From NCBI RefSeq assembly GCF_029542785.1, contig NC_083371.1, forward strand, positions 682,001 through 746,000: a DNA stretch of 64,000 bases, in the 5' to 3' direction. The notes below the pieces were generated by a model. It had not been told where the DNA came from. It saw only the letters and a list, made by a program, of their open reading frames with translations, and searched no databases. Positions within the stretch are counted from its first letter, which is position 1, and the number at the start of each line of letters is the position of its first letter. This stretch comes from Malassezia japonica (taxonomy: Eukaryota; Basidiomycota; Malasseziomycetes; Malasseziales; Malasseziaceae). This document shows, piece by piece, positions 10,476-23,300 of the stretch. A program made the position numbers and the translations under genes.

Positions 10476-13424
10476 ATGGCGTCGTTGCCTGAGCACGCCC
10501 CACCGCAGGCAACCGCGAGGCCCAGCAGTGAATGGTGGCTTGCGCGTACGCGTAAGCTGCGTGCACTTTCTCGTACCTTTGATCCACGCCAATCGTCGCG
10601 ATCTGGCTCGTCGCTGGCGTACCCTGCGATTGTTCTTGGCGTGCTTATCAATATTTTGGATGCTGCCTCGACCGGTCTGCTAGTCTTTCCCACTGATGGA
10701 GTGGCATTCCAAGGACTACAGGCCCAGAGTATTGCTATTTTTACGACGTCGACAGTCATTTGCCAGACTGTATTCGTTCTGGGTGGCTCCAACTTCTCGC
10801 AGGCGCAAGGCGCAATGCTAATCGAGGTGCTGCCGTTTATGCAGACCATGGCCTCCAAGTTGTCGTCTCTCATCAAGGATGATCGTGAAGCACTGCTTGC
10901 GACCGTGGTGACTTCCTACGTTCTTTCTTCGCTCATCCTTGGCACACTGCTCCTGGCCCTTGGCTTCTTTGAGGTCGACCGTTGGATCGCCTACTTCCCT
11001 GACACTGTGCTAGTCGGTGCGCTCGGTGCTATCGGGCTATCACTTTTTCTTTCTGGATTTGAGGTCACGCAGCGCTCCTCGTTTGAGTGGACGCTGGAGT
11101 ATTTCCGGACGCTCTTTACGACGGCAGCGGTGCCTGTGACGGTCGCCGCATTGATCCTCGCCTTTGTGCTTAGCTCTGGCGTCCGCGTAAAAAAGCGGAG
11201 CGGTACGACGCGCCCCCATTGGAAGACAGCCTTCGTGCGCCGGTTGGACTGGGAGGTCCGGCGAATGTGCTCTAGCTCCTTCTTCATTCCCATGTTCCCG
11301 CTGCTGGTCGGCATCCTGTTCTGGGTGGGTGCGTCCTCGAGCGGAAAGAGTATGATTGAGTTGGAAGACCACCATTGGGTTTTTACGCACGTACCTCCGG
11401 ATGCCACAGTGGCCTCGCGTATGAAATTCTACGACTTCTGGTTTCTCTTCAACTTTAAGATCGTACGCTGGGATGCCATCAAGAGCATTATGGTCGAGAT
11501 TATCATACTGGTGATTATTGGTGCGATTAACCTCCCTATCTACTACCCCACACTGCGTGACCAGCTTCCCGATGCGCCTCGTACCGCGACAATTAAGCGC
11601 GAGTTCATCGGACATGGTATCTCCAACATCGTGTCGGGTTTGTGCGGAAGCTTGCCCAACCTGATTGTCATGTCCAACACGATCTTTTTCTCGCGTGCCG
11701 GCGGCGACCGTCCGGAGGCGATCTGTGTCTTGATTCTGACCGCTCTCTTCCTGGTCTTTTCGACCTTGGTCTTGCCTTATATCCCGGTGCTGTGCGCAGC
11801 CCTTATGGTCTTTTTCATCGGCATCGAGCTGATGGCCGAGGCGCTTGTTCCGACATGGGGATCCAAGTCTGCGCTAGAGTACTTGGTTATTGTGGGTACG
11901 ATGGCTGCCTGCACAGGCCTTGGCTTTGCGCAAGGTGTTGGTGTGGGTCTCGCAGCAACACTTGCGGCGCTCGGCTTTGAGCATTTGGCGGACTACGAAA
12001 TCCGCACTTGTTTCATCTCGATTAACGAGCTGGTCAGGGCACAGGTGCTCTCGCAGCGTGTCTATGACCAGCTGAGTGTACAAAGTAACGATACACCTCT
12101 CCAGATTGGAGTCATTTCGCTCAGCGGCACGGCGGGCTACACGACGGCAAGCAAGGTAAAACTTGCGATTCATGCCGTGCAGAAAGAAGGATGCAGTGCC
12201 ATGGTCATTGATCTTACGCACGCCGTCCGTATTGATGCAGCAGCGGCCGCGGCCATTGTAGCCGAGCGGCACAACCACCAGCCCGACGTCCATCATCCGC
12301 CCGCATTTTTGATTGGTGTCCCCTCGCGTTCTACTCGTTACGAAGTACTTGTGCGGGCCGGCGCAATTGCTGCGAACCCCGACGAGTTAGACCCTCTTGG
12401 GGCAGCCGACCTCCTCAAGCGGGGCTTGTGGCCCGTGAGCGACTTTGCCGAAGTGGTGGGTTGGATCGCAAGCCGTGCATCGGTTTCGCAGCCCCGTCTT
12501 CCCCGCTGGGCGCGTATGCCCTCGGACTCGGCTAGCATGGCAAGCACGCTTGTGGGTCACGTCGACCGGACGCCCGACTCGCACTACAATTCGCGGCAGG
12601 GGTCGAGGGATATTTCCTTGCAGCGTATGGATATTGTTTCGCCGAATGCGCCTACCATTGATCCCACGCTCCCCCAAGACGTCAAGTGGCGTGCCTGTTG
12701 GGATCAGCTCTGTTGTACGCCGCTGGCCGGCGATGCAGAATCGGTTGTGACACAAGCGGAAAAGTCTGACTCAGGTGAGGGTGGTACGGACATGGTCGAC
12801 CTTTCCTATTCACAGGACCCGTCTGGAGCGGCACATCAAGTGTGGCGAGACTCGTTCGTGCCTGTGCTGGAGCAGTTTGGCCGGATCAGCTACCATGAGC
12901 CCCGCATGCTTCTGTCGAGTGCCACGGACCCTATGCCGGACATTCGCATCGTGGTAGTCGGTGCGCTTGATCTGCGGTCTGTGGCACAGAGCTCGCCGCC
13001 CGGTACTCATGCGCTAACCTCGTCGAACCCCGCTGGAAAAGTCGACCGTACGCCTGCCGACTGGCTGCACAGCGCGCTGGATCGGACGCGTCCCCGTCTC
13101 CGTCGCCGCACGAGTGCACATCAGGAAAGTGATCCGCTGAATGAAATGCGCACTGAAGGCATGTATACGGAACGCATTGCGCAAGGCGATGTCGTCGGCC
13201 TGTCGCAGCTGAATTTTGCCGAGCCGTGGCAGGGCGACTTGCTGTCAGGGGGCCACCTAATTAATACTACGATTACAGTGGATTTCTCGTCGCACGATGT
13301 GCGCAATGTACCTGAACTGGCCCTGGCGCTGAATACCTACCACTCGCATAATCAGTTTCGCGTGCAGCGCATCCAGGACATGTACCGCCGCGGCGTGAAC
13401 CTTGGCGAGGAGTACAAATGGTAA
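10476..13424 (+). CDS. SulP/SLC26-family anion transporter with STAS domain, copy 2
   Basis: Intronless, 982 aa, the same strand and architecture as the preceding gene, 267 bp downstream of it. Long stretches match at protein level (YYPTLRDQLP, FEHLADYEIRTCF, GVISLSGTAGYT, the terminal RIQDMY block), while third codon positions differ widely, so this is a tandem duplicate but not a very recent one. Differences cluster in the linker after the STAS domain and in the Ser-rich stretch around residues 675-700. The role is presumed to be organic or inorganic anion transport across an internal or plasma membrane. Nothing in the sequence separates the substrates of the two copies. Confidence 0.85.
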   Translation: MASLPEHAPPQATARPSSEWWLARTRKLRALSRTFDPRQSSRSGSSLAYPAIVLGVLINILDAASTGLLVFPTDGVAFQGLQAQSIAIFTTSTVICQTVFVLGGSNFSQAQGAMLIEVLPFMQTMASKLSSLIKDDREALLATVVTSYVLSSLILGTLLLALGFFEVDRWIAYFPDTVLVGALGAIGLSLFLSGFEVTQRSSFEWTLEYFRTLFTTAAVPVTVAALILAFVLSSGVRVKKRSGTTRPHWKTAFVRRLDWEVRRMCSSSFFIPMFPLLVGILFWVGASSSGKSMIELEDHHWVFTHVPPDATVASRMKFYDFWFLFNFKIVRWDAIKSIMVEIIILVIIGAINLPIYYPTLRDQLPDAPRTATIKREFIGHGISNIVSGLCGSLPNLIVMSNTIFFSRAGGDRPEAICVLILTALFLVFSTLVLPYIPVLCAALMVFFIGIELMAEALVPTWGSKSALEYLVIVGTMAACTGLGFAQGVGVGLAATLAALGFEHLADYEIRTCFISINELVRAQVLSQRVYDQLSVQSNDTPLQIGVISLSGTAGYTTASKVKLAIHAVQKEGCSAMVIDLTHAVRIDAAAAAAIVAERHNHQPDVHHPPAFLIGVPSRSTRYEVLVRAGAIAANPDELDPLGAADLLKRGLWPVSDFAEVVGWIASRASVSQPRLPRWARMPSDSASMASTLVGHVDRTPDSHYNSRQGSRDISLQRMDIVSPNAPTIDPTLPQDVKWRACWDQLCCTPLAGDAESVVTQAEKSDSGEGGTDMVDLSYSQDPSGAAHQVWRDSFVPVLEQFGRISYHEPRMLLSSATDPMPDIRIVVVGALDLRSVAQSSPPGTHALTSSNPAGKVDRTPADWLHSALDRTRPRLRRRTSAHQESDPLNEMRTEGMYTERIAQGDVVGLSQLNFAEPWQGDLLSGGHLINTTITVDFSSHDVRNVPELALALNTYHSHNQFRVQRIQDMYRRGVNLGEEYKW

Positions 13425-13478
13425 ATTGGGCAAAATGACCTCCACGTTCCTATTCGTTATTCTATCCGTACATAGCGA

Positions 13479-15723
13479 TTAATATCCGCCTTCTGCCAGT
13501 TCAATGGCCGAAGATACGACCAAAAATAAGCCAAAGGGCAGCAGGACCGCAACGACAATCAGCTCCTGGTACAGGCGGCGCCCCCTAGTGCGGCGCTGTA
13601 GCTGGCGTTCCTTGCGGGCCAAGAGAATGAGCGTTGCGTCGTCGCGTGTCGACGATGTCTCCTCGTTCTCGTGGCTCGGCATGTCGACTTCCCAGTCGCC
13701 CGTCGCGCCGTACGCCGCACCCCCTGTGCGGCTTGGCTCCTCTTGGTTTTCGGTAGTTTCGTTGTTCATCAGCGGCTCTGTTTCTTCGTGGGAGCGCGAA
13801 GTAGGAATCAGAGCACTCAGCGGACTGAGCAGGTACCGGCTCATGCGCCGACGCACCGAGTTCGACTGTAGCATGAGGATTGCCCGCGGCCGGCGAATGC
13901 GGAAGAGTACAAGCCAGATAAAGGCCGGCAACAGAAAACCAACAAACGCGCCCACAATGCCGATCGTCTCGAGCGAGCGCAAGAAGCGCAGCTCTTCGCC
14001 CTCCTTCTCATTTCGGCGGAACACGCCGCCGACACCGGAAAAGTACGCCGAGAGTGCCGTGATGCTCCACAGGACGAGTGCCGAGAGCGAGCCGCGGACG
14101 AACTTGAAGCGGCGCCATGCGCGAACTTCCGGCGTGGTCTCCTCGTCGAGCGAAGGCAGGACGAGCCCCGACGTCCGCCACGGCGTCGGCAGGTACCGAG
14201 GGCTGGGCGACGCGGAGGTCGCACTCGTCGATCGGCGCATCGGGCCGCCACGAAGCTGGGGTGTAGGTGGCTGGACGCTCCGCAGCGGGTGCACGTTGAG
14301 CAAATTCAGCAGCCTGCTCCACGAGGAGCGTGCCGACGCCAAGCACACACACAAATGCGCGGCCAGCAGCACGGTAAAGAGAATCCGTGCTGTATTGACC
14401 AGGTCGTCGTCCAGCGGAAGCGAGCTGAAAAAGTTGGCGTGCAAACCGCCGTCCAGCTCCGAGGAGCCGACCATGCCGATCTGGACGCCGACAATGTAGA
14501 TGATGGAGATCATCATGACCGACTGGCAGAGCTGTGCCAGGTAGAATGAGCGTACATTCGAGTCGTACACGGCCTTGCGCCGCAGACTGCGGGCGTGTGC
14601 CAAAATTTGTGCCGGCGTCGCGCTCAGCAAGAGCAGCGGCAGCATCGCAGTGCTTGCCCAGGGCCACGTGTACTCGCTCATGTGCGGCATCGGGACGACC
14701 TCGGGATGCACGGCGTGGTCGGGCCGCCCGAGATCGATGTGGGGATAGGGCCAAAAGTGGATTTCGGGGTGCCAGTCATGAATACGCATGTACATGATTG
14801 CGGCAATCATGGGGTAGCACATCACGACGGTCCACGACTGGAGCTGGATGATGTTGCGCTTGGGCGTCGTGGAAATCAGCAGCGGAAGGGTCTGTGTGAG
14901 AAAGATCACCTACCATAAATCCACCGACAAAGAGCGTGACAAACGCGCGGCCGTGAAGCAAGTTGCCAGGGCTCATGTAGTGGAAAAAGACCTGCAGCAA
15001 GAGGTCGGTCATGGCTGGGTAAGTGGGGGGCGACGTACCATGGTAGCCAATGACGGCCGCGCCGGTGCAGTACACCACGAGCGTGACGCTACTCAGGCCG
15101 AGGCCTAAATTGCGCTTCCACTGCGTGTTCATACCAAAAGCACGCCCTGTAATCGACTCGATCGTGTTGCCGCCGACGTAGCGGCCCAAGGTAATCCACA
15201 GCGCGCCGCCAAACGCGGTCAGCATCGCGACAAAGATGAGTACAATGAGGCCCGGAAGCACGCCAGCACGCGTAAAGTACACCGGCATAGCCAAGAGCAC
15301 GCCAGGATGCAGGCCCGACGACAGCAAGTTCATCGCAACGTGCCCGGTCGACAGCGTGCCTGGCGCCGCGGAGCCCATCAGCAGCGTCCGCCACCAGTTG
15401 GCCACGTTCGGCAGATGCGGCTGCCCGTCGTGCGCAAACGGAAGAATCGACTTGCGCTTCGGCTTCGGTTGGTCCTCCTCGTCGCTGTCCTCGTCCCAGA
15501 GGTGGAGTGTGTCTTGGTTGTCGTCCTCCTCCTCGTCGCTGCCTTCGTCCGGGGCGCCGGTTTCGGCCGTGTCAGACGGCGCGACGTTCAGCGTAATGAC
15601 ATGTTCACCATTCTGGTCAATGGCACTTGCGTCGGGCGCATCGTCCAGTCGATCCGCACTCGGCCCCGGCAGGCTCGGCGCCATGGCGCTGCCCTGCCGC
15701 TCCGCCGATGCGCTCTGCGGCAT
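13479..15723 (-). CDS. AAAP-family (vacuolar Avt-like) amino-acid transporter
   Basis: Three minus-strand exons (15039-15723, 14914-15014, 13479-14891) with introns of 24 and 22 nt give 732 aa. The N-terminal ~110 residues are hydrophilic and very acidic (DEGSDEEEDD, DEDSDEED). A polytopic region follows, with segments such as GTLSTGHVAMNLLSSG, VLIFVAMLTAFGGAL, GFMTLPLLISTTPKR and IIYIVGVQIGMVG, and the last helices lie at the C-terminus. The acidic head plus SLC38/AAAP-like core recalls vacuolar Avt transporters, but the protein is longer and has a large loop around residues 470-530. Substrate unknown. The 24-nt first intron is a multiple of three without a stop, so retention would add eight in-frame residues. 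The start lies 37 bp from the divergent SCC2 start. Confidence 0.65.
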
Positions 15724-15760
15724 GAGTGGAGGTGCTGATTAAGCCTCGAAGGACACTTCC

Positions 15761-18700
15761 ATGACAGGGACGGAGGGGGAGGCGTTCCCCATTTCCCCTC
15801 CCACGGCGAAGGAGGTGGGCCGCATCCCGGTGGACCCATCGAGTCCTACACTCGATACTGACGCACTTGCGGCGCACGACGACGACGTTCCGAGCCGTCT
15901 ACGCGCCGCGCCACTCGCCGAACGAACGCGCGACGCGTTGCACGACGCGCCGAGCTCCGATGCGTCTTTTGTATTAGGAAAGCACACGAGCGACGCACCG
16001 TCGAGTGATGTTGCAGCCAAGTGGATGAAGCTCGAGGGCGGCGAGCGCAGTGACGTGATTCTCGCGACGAGCGACGCATTTGACGGCCAGCTCGATGCGT
16101 GGGACCTGGACGACGCGCAGCTCTACTCGGGCGAGCAGCTGATCCTCGCAGCGGACGTATCGCCCGCACATACCCCCGGGCGTCGCGTGCCCCAGACGCC
16201 GGTGGCGGCACTGCAGCGCTTCCTCGAGGACGTCTGCGCGCAAGAAGACGAAGGGCACGGCGCGCATGTGCACCGCATCGACGGCGACGTGCTGCTCCAG
16301 GCGCGCACGCTCCCGACGCTGTATTCGATGCTGCGGCGCTGTGCGCGCGATACCGACCGCCTGCTGGAGCTCGGAGGGCGCCGCAGCGACGGCGCTCCGC
16401 AGACCATTCTTGATTTGGATGCGACACTGCTGGGTCGCCTTCTCGACCTGCTCGAGCGGACGATGCGCAACGCAGCGAGCCACTTTGCACCGGACGAGGC
16501 ACTCGTCGCGAGCGTCGAAGTGTCTACCAGTGCGCTCCTCGGCGCCCAATGTGCCTTGACGATCCTCGCCTACGACGCGCTGCCCAAGTTTCTCTTTTCC
16601 GAAGAGCTCATGGAACAGTGCGTCGCCGCCATCAAGGAGCCGCTAGAGAAACTTGCCGTGCCGATCGTCGAGGCGGCTCAGGGAGGGACTGGTACGTTTG
16701 CTGCGACGGCCACTGCACTACTGCAAGGCGCAGAGATGCGCGAGCTGAATACCCATTTCCACCTCATTTGCTCGACCTTGCTTCTGCTGGAGCGTGTGCT
16801 GAACACGTCGCTCGCCGTGTCCGACACACTGGTTATATCCTGCGTCTACCTCGCACTGACGCCATTCTTTGTGCAGGACAAGGAGGTGGACCACAAGGCC
16901 CCGTCGGTGTACGCCAAAGCACATGTCCTGCGCCCTGTGCGCCTCTCGGGCCTTAACCTCTTGCGCAGCATCTTTGCGCACTATCCGCAGCAGCGGACGT
17001 GGGTGCTGAGCGAGGTGCTTGTCTCGCTCCTGCGCCTGCCGGACCTGCGCGCACGCTGCCGCCAGTTTCGGCTGTCGAACGGCAAGGCGATATACTCGAT
17101 CACGGCGCTCTTGCTGCAGCTCGTGCAGGCCGCATCCATCGAATCGGCACACAGCCACGAGCGCATGCTCGCCTGGGTCGAGGGCGAGGCAGCCGAGACG
17201 GACGGCGCGCAGGACACACCGGCGCAGGCGAACCAGGCGGCAGTGCATGCGCTCGCCAGCACCATTGCCGTGTTCCTCTCTCAAAAGGCCGCACAGGCCA
17301 AGATGGTCAAGAGCTCACAGGACCTGAGCTACGCGACGATCGTCTACTGTCTCATGGAGGATTTGCTGACGCTCCTCTTTTTGCCCGACTGGCCAGCCGC
17401 GCCACTGCTTCTTTCGTGCTTCTGCCGAATCTTTGTGTCGTTCGTACAGGATGCCAAGAGCAGCGTGGATGCCAAGGCCATCGCGCTGGACCACCTTGGC
17501 GTCGTCGCTGCCCGTGTGCGCCTCGCACAGGACGAGATAGAGGGGCGCAGGCGGCGCTTGTACGAAGCGCTCCTTCCGCTCGCACAGATCTGTGCGGACC
17601 GCGACGAGGCGGCCCTGCTCGACGTTGAACACGCGACGTATGGCGTCGTGCAGCGCCTATGCAAAGGCCACGCCGGCGAACCTGGCATCCAGGCAGCCAG
17701 CGCATTCCACCTCGCGCAGCTGCGCTACGAGCTGCTCTTGGCAATGCAGGCGCTGCGTGCAAAGGACGAACGGGACGAGTTTGCAGGCGTACTTGCCTCC
17801 GCCTTTCGCCGCGCGCCCCTCGCCGAAACGAGCAGGCGGGTCGACGCGGCGGTCGTTCCCCAGCTTGTGCTTGCGTCGGCCTTTTTCGTGACGCTGCCCA
17901 TGCTGATTGCACCGCTCGTGCAGGGGGCGAGTGCACAGGCGCTTGCGACACGTACGCGTGCACTACGTGGCCTCGGCAATCTCTCTGCGGTCGATGTGGC
18001 GCTGTTGGACGACAGCCGCGTCCGCAGCGCCGTCCTTGCGCACGTCACCGACACGAGCGCGAGTGTGCGCGAGACGGCGATCGCAATCCTGGGCACGTAT
18101 GTTTTGCACAAACCCGATGCTCGCACGACCTATCGTGCTGTGCTTGCCGAGCGCGTAAAAGACGCCGCTGTCGGCGTACGCAAGCGTGTCGTGCGTCTTT
18201 TGCGCAGCATGTATACCCATGACGATGCATATGACGACAAACTCGACACGGTCGTGCGCATTCTGCGCTGCGTCCACGACGAAGACCCTGGCCTGCAAGC
18301 GCTTGCCGTGCAGACGCTTGCCGAACTGTGGTTGCCGGAATGCGTCGAGGGCGATAGCTATGTCGAGCCAACGGCCGTCGTCGCGCAGATGCTGGCGGAT
18401 GTAGGCGCGCGTGTGCGCGAGCGGCCGTCGCCGCTCGAGGAATTCCTCCGACGTGCGCACAAAGGCGATACAAACGACGCGCTGCACGCACGGCTTGGCG
18501 AGCTGGTTGACAGCCTCCTGGGTAGCCTGTTTGCCGAGGAAACGACGCCGAGTGTCATGCTCGACCGTATGCGTGTGGTACAAGTGCTTGTCGCGACCTA
18601 TCCCGCGGTCCTGACGGTGAATCGCGCAAAGCAGCTGCTCAGCTATGTCGAAGGCGCGGAATCGGTACGTATCCCCACTAACGCAGCCCGACGAAGTCGC

Positions 18701-20343
18701 GGTCATGGAAGAAATCCTACGTGTTTACCGCACGAGTCTTCCGCGCATGCCGCGCACGGCCAAGACGTTTGCACACGCTCTCGAGCGCAGCCTCACGCCG
18801 CTCTTGAGCAAGTGCACGCTGCGCCCCGGCTCGGCGGCACTCCAGGAGCTCGTCGCGTGTTTCTGTGCAGTGATTCGGCACCAGACGCAAAATATGGCGC
18901 TGTACGAGCGCACGTATGCGACGTGCCTCGCGCGCCTCGAGGCACTTGCCGAGGCGACAGGCCCAGACACACCGCTTGATCGGAATGCCTATTTGGTCAT
19001 GTGCATCGCCGCGCTGCTGTGTGAACACGGAGCGACGACGCCCGAGGCCGCAGCGGTCGTCGGGCATTTGCTGCGTCTCTTTGCATGCCCCGCCTACAAG
19101 CTGCCAGCACTTGCTGCACTGGGCTACGTATGCCGCGCGCACCCCGCCTACTTTTTGCACGCCCAAGTCACGGCCGCATTCGACGGCATCATGGCCGCCG
19201 GATTGCCTGCCGAGCGCCATCTCGTCCAGCAGATCCTCCTCGACTATCTCCATACCGAGGCGGCGCACTCTGCTGCGCCGTGTGATACCCCGGTGATCGA
19301 CACGAGTGATATGATTGGCGAGCTGCGTGGCACCGCGCGGCAGCACGAGGATACGAGCGTCGCCTCGGCGCTGATCCAGCGGTATGCTGAGCATGTGCTG
19401 CAGGCGACGCTCGACGTGCAGCATCCCCCGCTGCAGCGCACCGCCAACGAGATTTTGCAGGTGTCGGTGCTGCAAGGCCTGTCGCACCCCATTCAGTGCA
19501 TTCCCTACCTGGTTGCGCTCGAGACGACGAGCGACGTGGCGCTGCGGCGCCGGGCCGTGCAGCTGCACCGCCACCTCGCGACGAAGCATGCGTCGCTCCT
19601 CTCGGCGCGCTACAGTGAGCCGATGCGCGCATCGTTTGCGTTCCAGCAGGCGCAGGCCGCCCCCGAAGCGCCGCGTGGATTCCGCGTCGAAGAAGGTGCT
19701 GTCGCGTTGCTCCAGACATGGTACGCCATGGTGCGAGAGCAGCGCAGTGGTCGAAACGCCTTCCTCAAAGCGCTCGTGTGCCTAATGGATGTGCACGATG
19801 CGGATGCGTGCTCTGCAGACGACGTCGCACTTGCCGTGTACGCTGCCGAGAACCTTGCGACGCTGGAGTACAAGCTGCTCGACGAGCCGATGCATATTCT
19901 GCACGAGCTGCACCTATTGCACGCCGACGTCGGCATGCAGGTCTTTGGCGAGGCACGACGGCGCCTCGCGCAACGCAGCCCCAGCCCCCTTACCGACGAG
20001 GAGGACGAGGCGCCGGCGCCGGTGGCACATTCGCTGGGCCTAGCGCGTGCCGCGGTTGTGGTGCACATTGCGCAGACGCTGCGCTCGCACCTCAAGGTCA
20101 TGTACAAAATTAGTGAAACGTACGTCGCCCTACTCACCCAGAAAAATCGCCAAGCACGAGAGCGAGCGAGCGACGCGCCCCGAGCGTGCCGTGCCTGCGC
20201 ACCGTGCACTCTCGGACCCGATGCAGGCCGTGCCCACGCTTGTCGTGCCGGCCCTCACGACCGAGGCGCAGGCGGCCGCGTTCCTCGAAGAGTTTGTTGA
20301 GACCATCGAGGACGGCGCGGCAAGTGACTCGGAGATAGATTAA
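15761..20343 (+). CDS. SCC2: Cohesin-loading factor Scc2/Mis4/NIPBL
   Basis: Exons 15761-18664, 18687-20119 and 20142-20343 (two 22-nt introns) encode 1512 aa. The middle and C-terminal HEAT repeats are diagnostic: KFLFSEELMEQC near residue 280 matches the region of NIPBL that follows its N-terminal domain, and the run RALRGLGNLS...VRETAIAILG...VGVRKRVVRLLR around 730-815 is the conserved Scc2 HEAT core. The protein loads cohesin onto chromatin together with Scc4 and activates the cohesin ATPase. An in-frame stop just upstream (15740) fixes the start. The second intron moves the C-terminus into another frame, ending in an acidic tail. It converges on BMS1 with only 8 nt between stop codons. 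Confidence 0.88.
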
Positions 20344-20351
20344 TCTACAAA

Positions 20352-23300
20352 CTATGTCTTGGTCTTTTTCGCAGCCCGCTGCCCCTGTTCCTTGTAGATC
20401 TCCTTCATGCGTTCCTTCTGCTTCTCGACGTCGACCTTTGCCTTCTTTGCGCGCTCCTTTTCCTTTTCGGCGTACTTCTCTTGGTTCTTCTTGAGGCGCT
20501 TCTGCTCCTTGTTGCGGTGCACGGCCTGCATCTGTTGCAGCAGTGCCACCGTATCGCGTTCGCCCTTCTCCATAACCACCGCACGCTTCTGCAGGTAGGT
20601 CGGCTTGCGCTGCGCCTTGGTGTTGTGTGGCTTGCTGCTGTACGGGAGCGCAGCCTGCAGCGCTTTGGGCACACGCAGCGGGTTGAACTTGCGCTCTTCG
20701 GGGCGTTCGACCTTTTTGTAGGTCGAGTTGACCCGCAGCGGCGTCTTCAGGTTCTCCTCGCGGCGCACGGTGCCGGTCAGGCGCATGCCCTGCCAGTCGC
20801 GGCCGTGCGCGGCATCCATCAGGAGCGATGTGACTGGAATGCACAGCTGGCGGGGAATAATGTTGTACCACGCGCGCAAGAACACAATATCGCTCATCAA
20901 AATCTTGTCCTCGAACGCCGCACGGAACTGGCCCTCGGGCTTGGATAGTGCCTTTTTGACCTGACCACGCAGGCCCGATACGGTCTTGAGCTGTGCGCCT
21001 TCAAACTTGGCAACCTCGAGCTTGGAGGTGAACATGTCCTTGATAAAGGCGGTATTCTTAAAGACCTTGGCAGGCGTACCGGTGAGCTTGAGCTTCTTGA
21101 CGATCTTGTGCGACGCGCCGCTTCCGGCATCGACGTTCAGCACGACACCCGTCGCACTGATCCTAAACGACGGCGTCGCAGGCGACAGCGAGTTAAACGC
21201 ACAGAAGCCGGTGTTGGGCAGCGCCGTCGGGCCGTAGAACGACGCGAGACAGTGCATGTGCTCGGGGGTGTACTTGAGCATACGGTTGCGCGTGCCGTCG
21301 TCGAGCGTATACACAGGCATGCTCTGGAAGCGGCGCCAGCCCATACTAAAGATCAAGGGATCGTTGGTCTTGAGGATCTTTTTGTGCCAGCGGTGGCGCT
21401 TGATGCGCGCCTGGATGAAGCCCATCGAGGTCTCGTTGGGGTTCAGACCGCCGACCAACACGGGGTACAGAGGGTTGAAAAACTCGACAAACTCGTACGG
21501 CACGTTTTGCAGCTCAACACGCACATAGGTACCGGCACGGAAGCCAGCCACCTGCTTACGCGTTGCGTCGTCCTCGGCGGCGAACTCGGCATCGTTCATC
21601 TCCGCCTGGCGCGCAAGCTCGCGCTTTTGCTGCGTGTACCAGTCCTCGTCGCCGTCCTCGTCCTCGTCGCCGTCGTACTGCTCGTCAAACTTGCGCTTCA
21701 GAGCAGCCTTCTTCTCGGCCAGACTGCGCTCGTCTTTTTCGGCCTCGGTCGTTTCTTCGTCGCCGTCCTCGGCAGGCGCCGTGCCGGGTTCCTCGCCGGT
21801 GATGAACAAGGGCCGCAAGAGATCGAGCTCCTCCTCGTCCTCCCACTGGCTCAGGTTGCCGAGCGGCGGGCGCGCTTCGTCGGGTACATTGGCGCTCGTC
21901 GACGCCTCGTCGCGCGACACGAGCTTGAGGAAGTCGTCACCCATGCCGTCCTCCGCGTCATCCGCGTCGTCGGTGGTGCCGTAGGCAATCTCTTCCGGGG
22001 TCTCGGCAGAGTCGTAGATGAGCTTCATCAGGTTCTTGGAGCGGCTCTGGTTTGCAAGCACTGTCTCGGCAGCGCGCTCCGCAAGGTTGTGCTTCCACGG
22101 CGCAATCTCGCCCATATCAAGGTCCGAGTCGCTGTCCGCGTACGCAATCTCCTCGTCCTGGACATCCTCGTCGACGAACTCGGTCGGCTCGGCGTCTGGA
22201 TCGCCGTCGTCTTCATCGTCCTCGTCGTCCTCATCGTCATCCTCATCGTCATCGTCGTCGTCAAACGCTTTGCGGCGGTGGCGACCCACAGACAAGGGTG
22301 CATTCGAATCGCCCAACAGGCGAAGCTCACCCTGGGCAGCGCGGTCGCCGAGCGTCGATGTGGCGTCCTGTAGATCCATCATCATCTGCTCGCCTTCGCC
22401 CACCGGCTGGGTATTGTCTTGGTCGCGCTTGGAAAAGTGGCCCGGGACGTTGATATACACGGCGTCCTTGTCAAACATCACACCGCCCACGTCGCTCATC
22501 GGTGCATGGATGAGCTTGGCCTTGTCGTTCAGCTTGCGGCGCTTTTCGCTCTCTTGCGTTGGCAGCGGGCATGGATCGGTCAATGCCTCGATCGAGGCAA
22601 TGTTGAGGTCACCAACGCCCGGAATGTGCACCGCCTGATGCGGCCGCAGATGCGTGCCGCGCAAATAGCCATACACCGTAATGGTACGGTCCATCTTGGG
22701 CGATGCCTGCACCAAATCGCGCGGCGTAAGCTCTTCCATGCGGTCCACGAGGAAGTAGGGATGAGCATTGCGGAATGCCAGCGGGCGGAACTTCATCACG
22801 CTGATAAAGCGGCACAAATTCTGGATCTCGACGTCGGGATACCGGCCGTTGATGATACCCGAGAGGTAAAACAGCTTAGCGCCCTGGTAAATCTCGGTCC
22901 AGAAGCGGTGCTTGAGGCGCTTCTTGGTCGCACGCAGTGTGCGCGTCTTTTTGATCAGGTCGAGATGTGTAAGGACGCCCATCACCTTGGGAAAGCCGTG
23001 CGACTGCAAGACATTCAAAAACTCCATCGTCTCCATCTCAAAGCCAAAGCTTCCGTCAATCATCAGGAGAACGAGGTCGGCAATCTTGCCGATATCAATC
23101 ATCGAGTTGATGTCATTGTTGCACTCGATAAACGTCAGGCGTCGCTGCTTGCCGGCGACGACTGTCACAGGCCCCGCAATGTGCGCGACCGTGTGCTTTG
23201 TATAGCGCCGGATCAGGCTGCGCATCAGCGTCGATTTGCCGACGCCCTCCGGGCCGACAATTGCGACAATCACCGGCGGCGGCTCCTTGTCGGGCGTGCG

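Noticed and set aside
22190..22265. Possible microsatellite in BMS1
   Set aside because: The triplets encode the acidic tract expected at this place in Bms1, so it is treated as coding low complexity.
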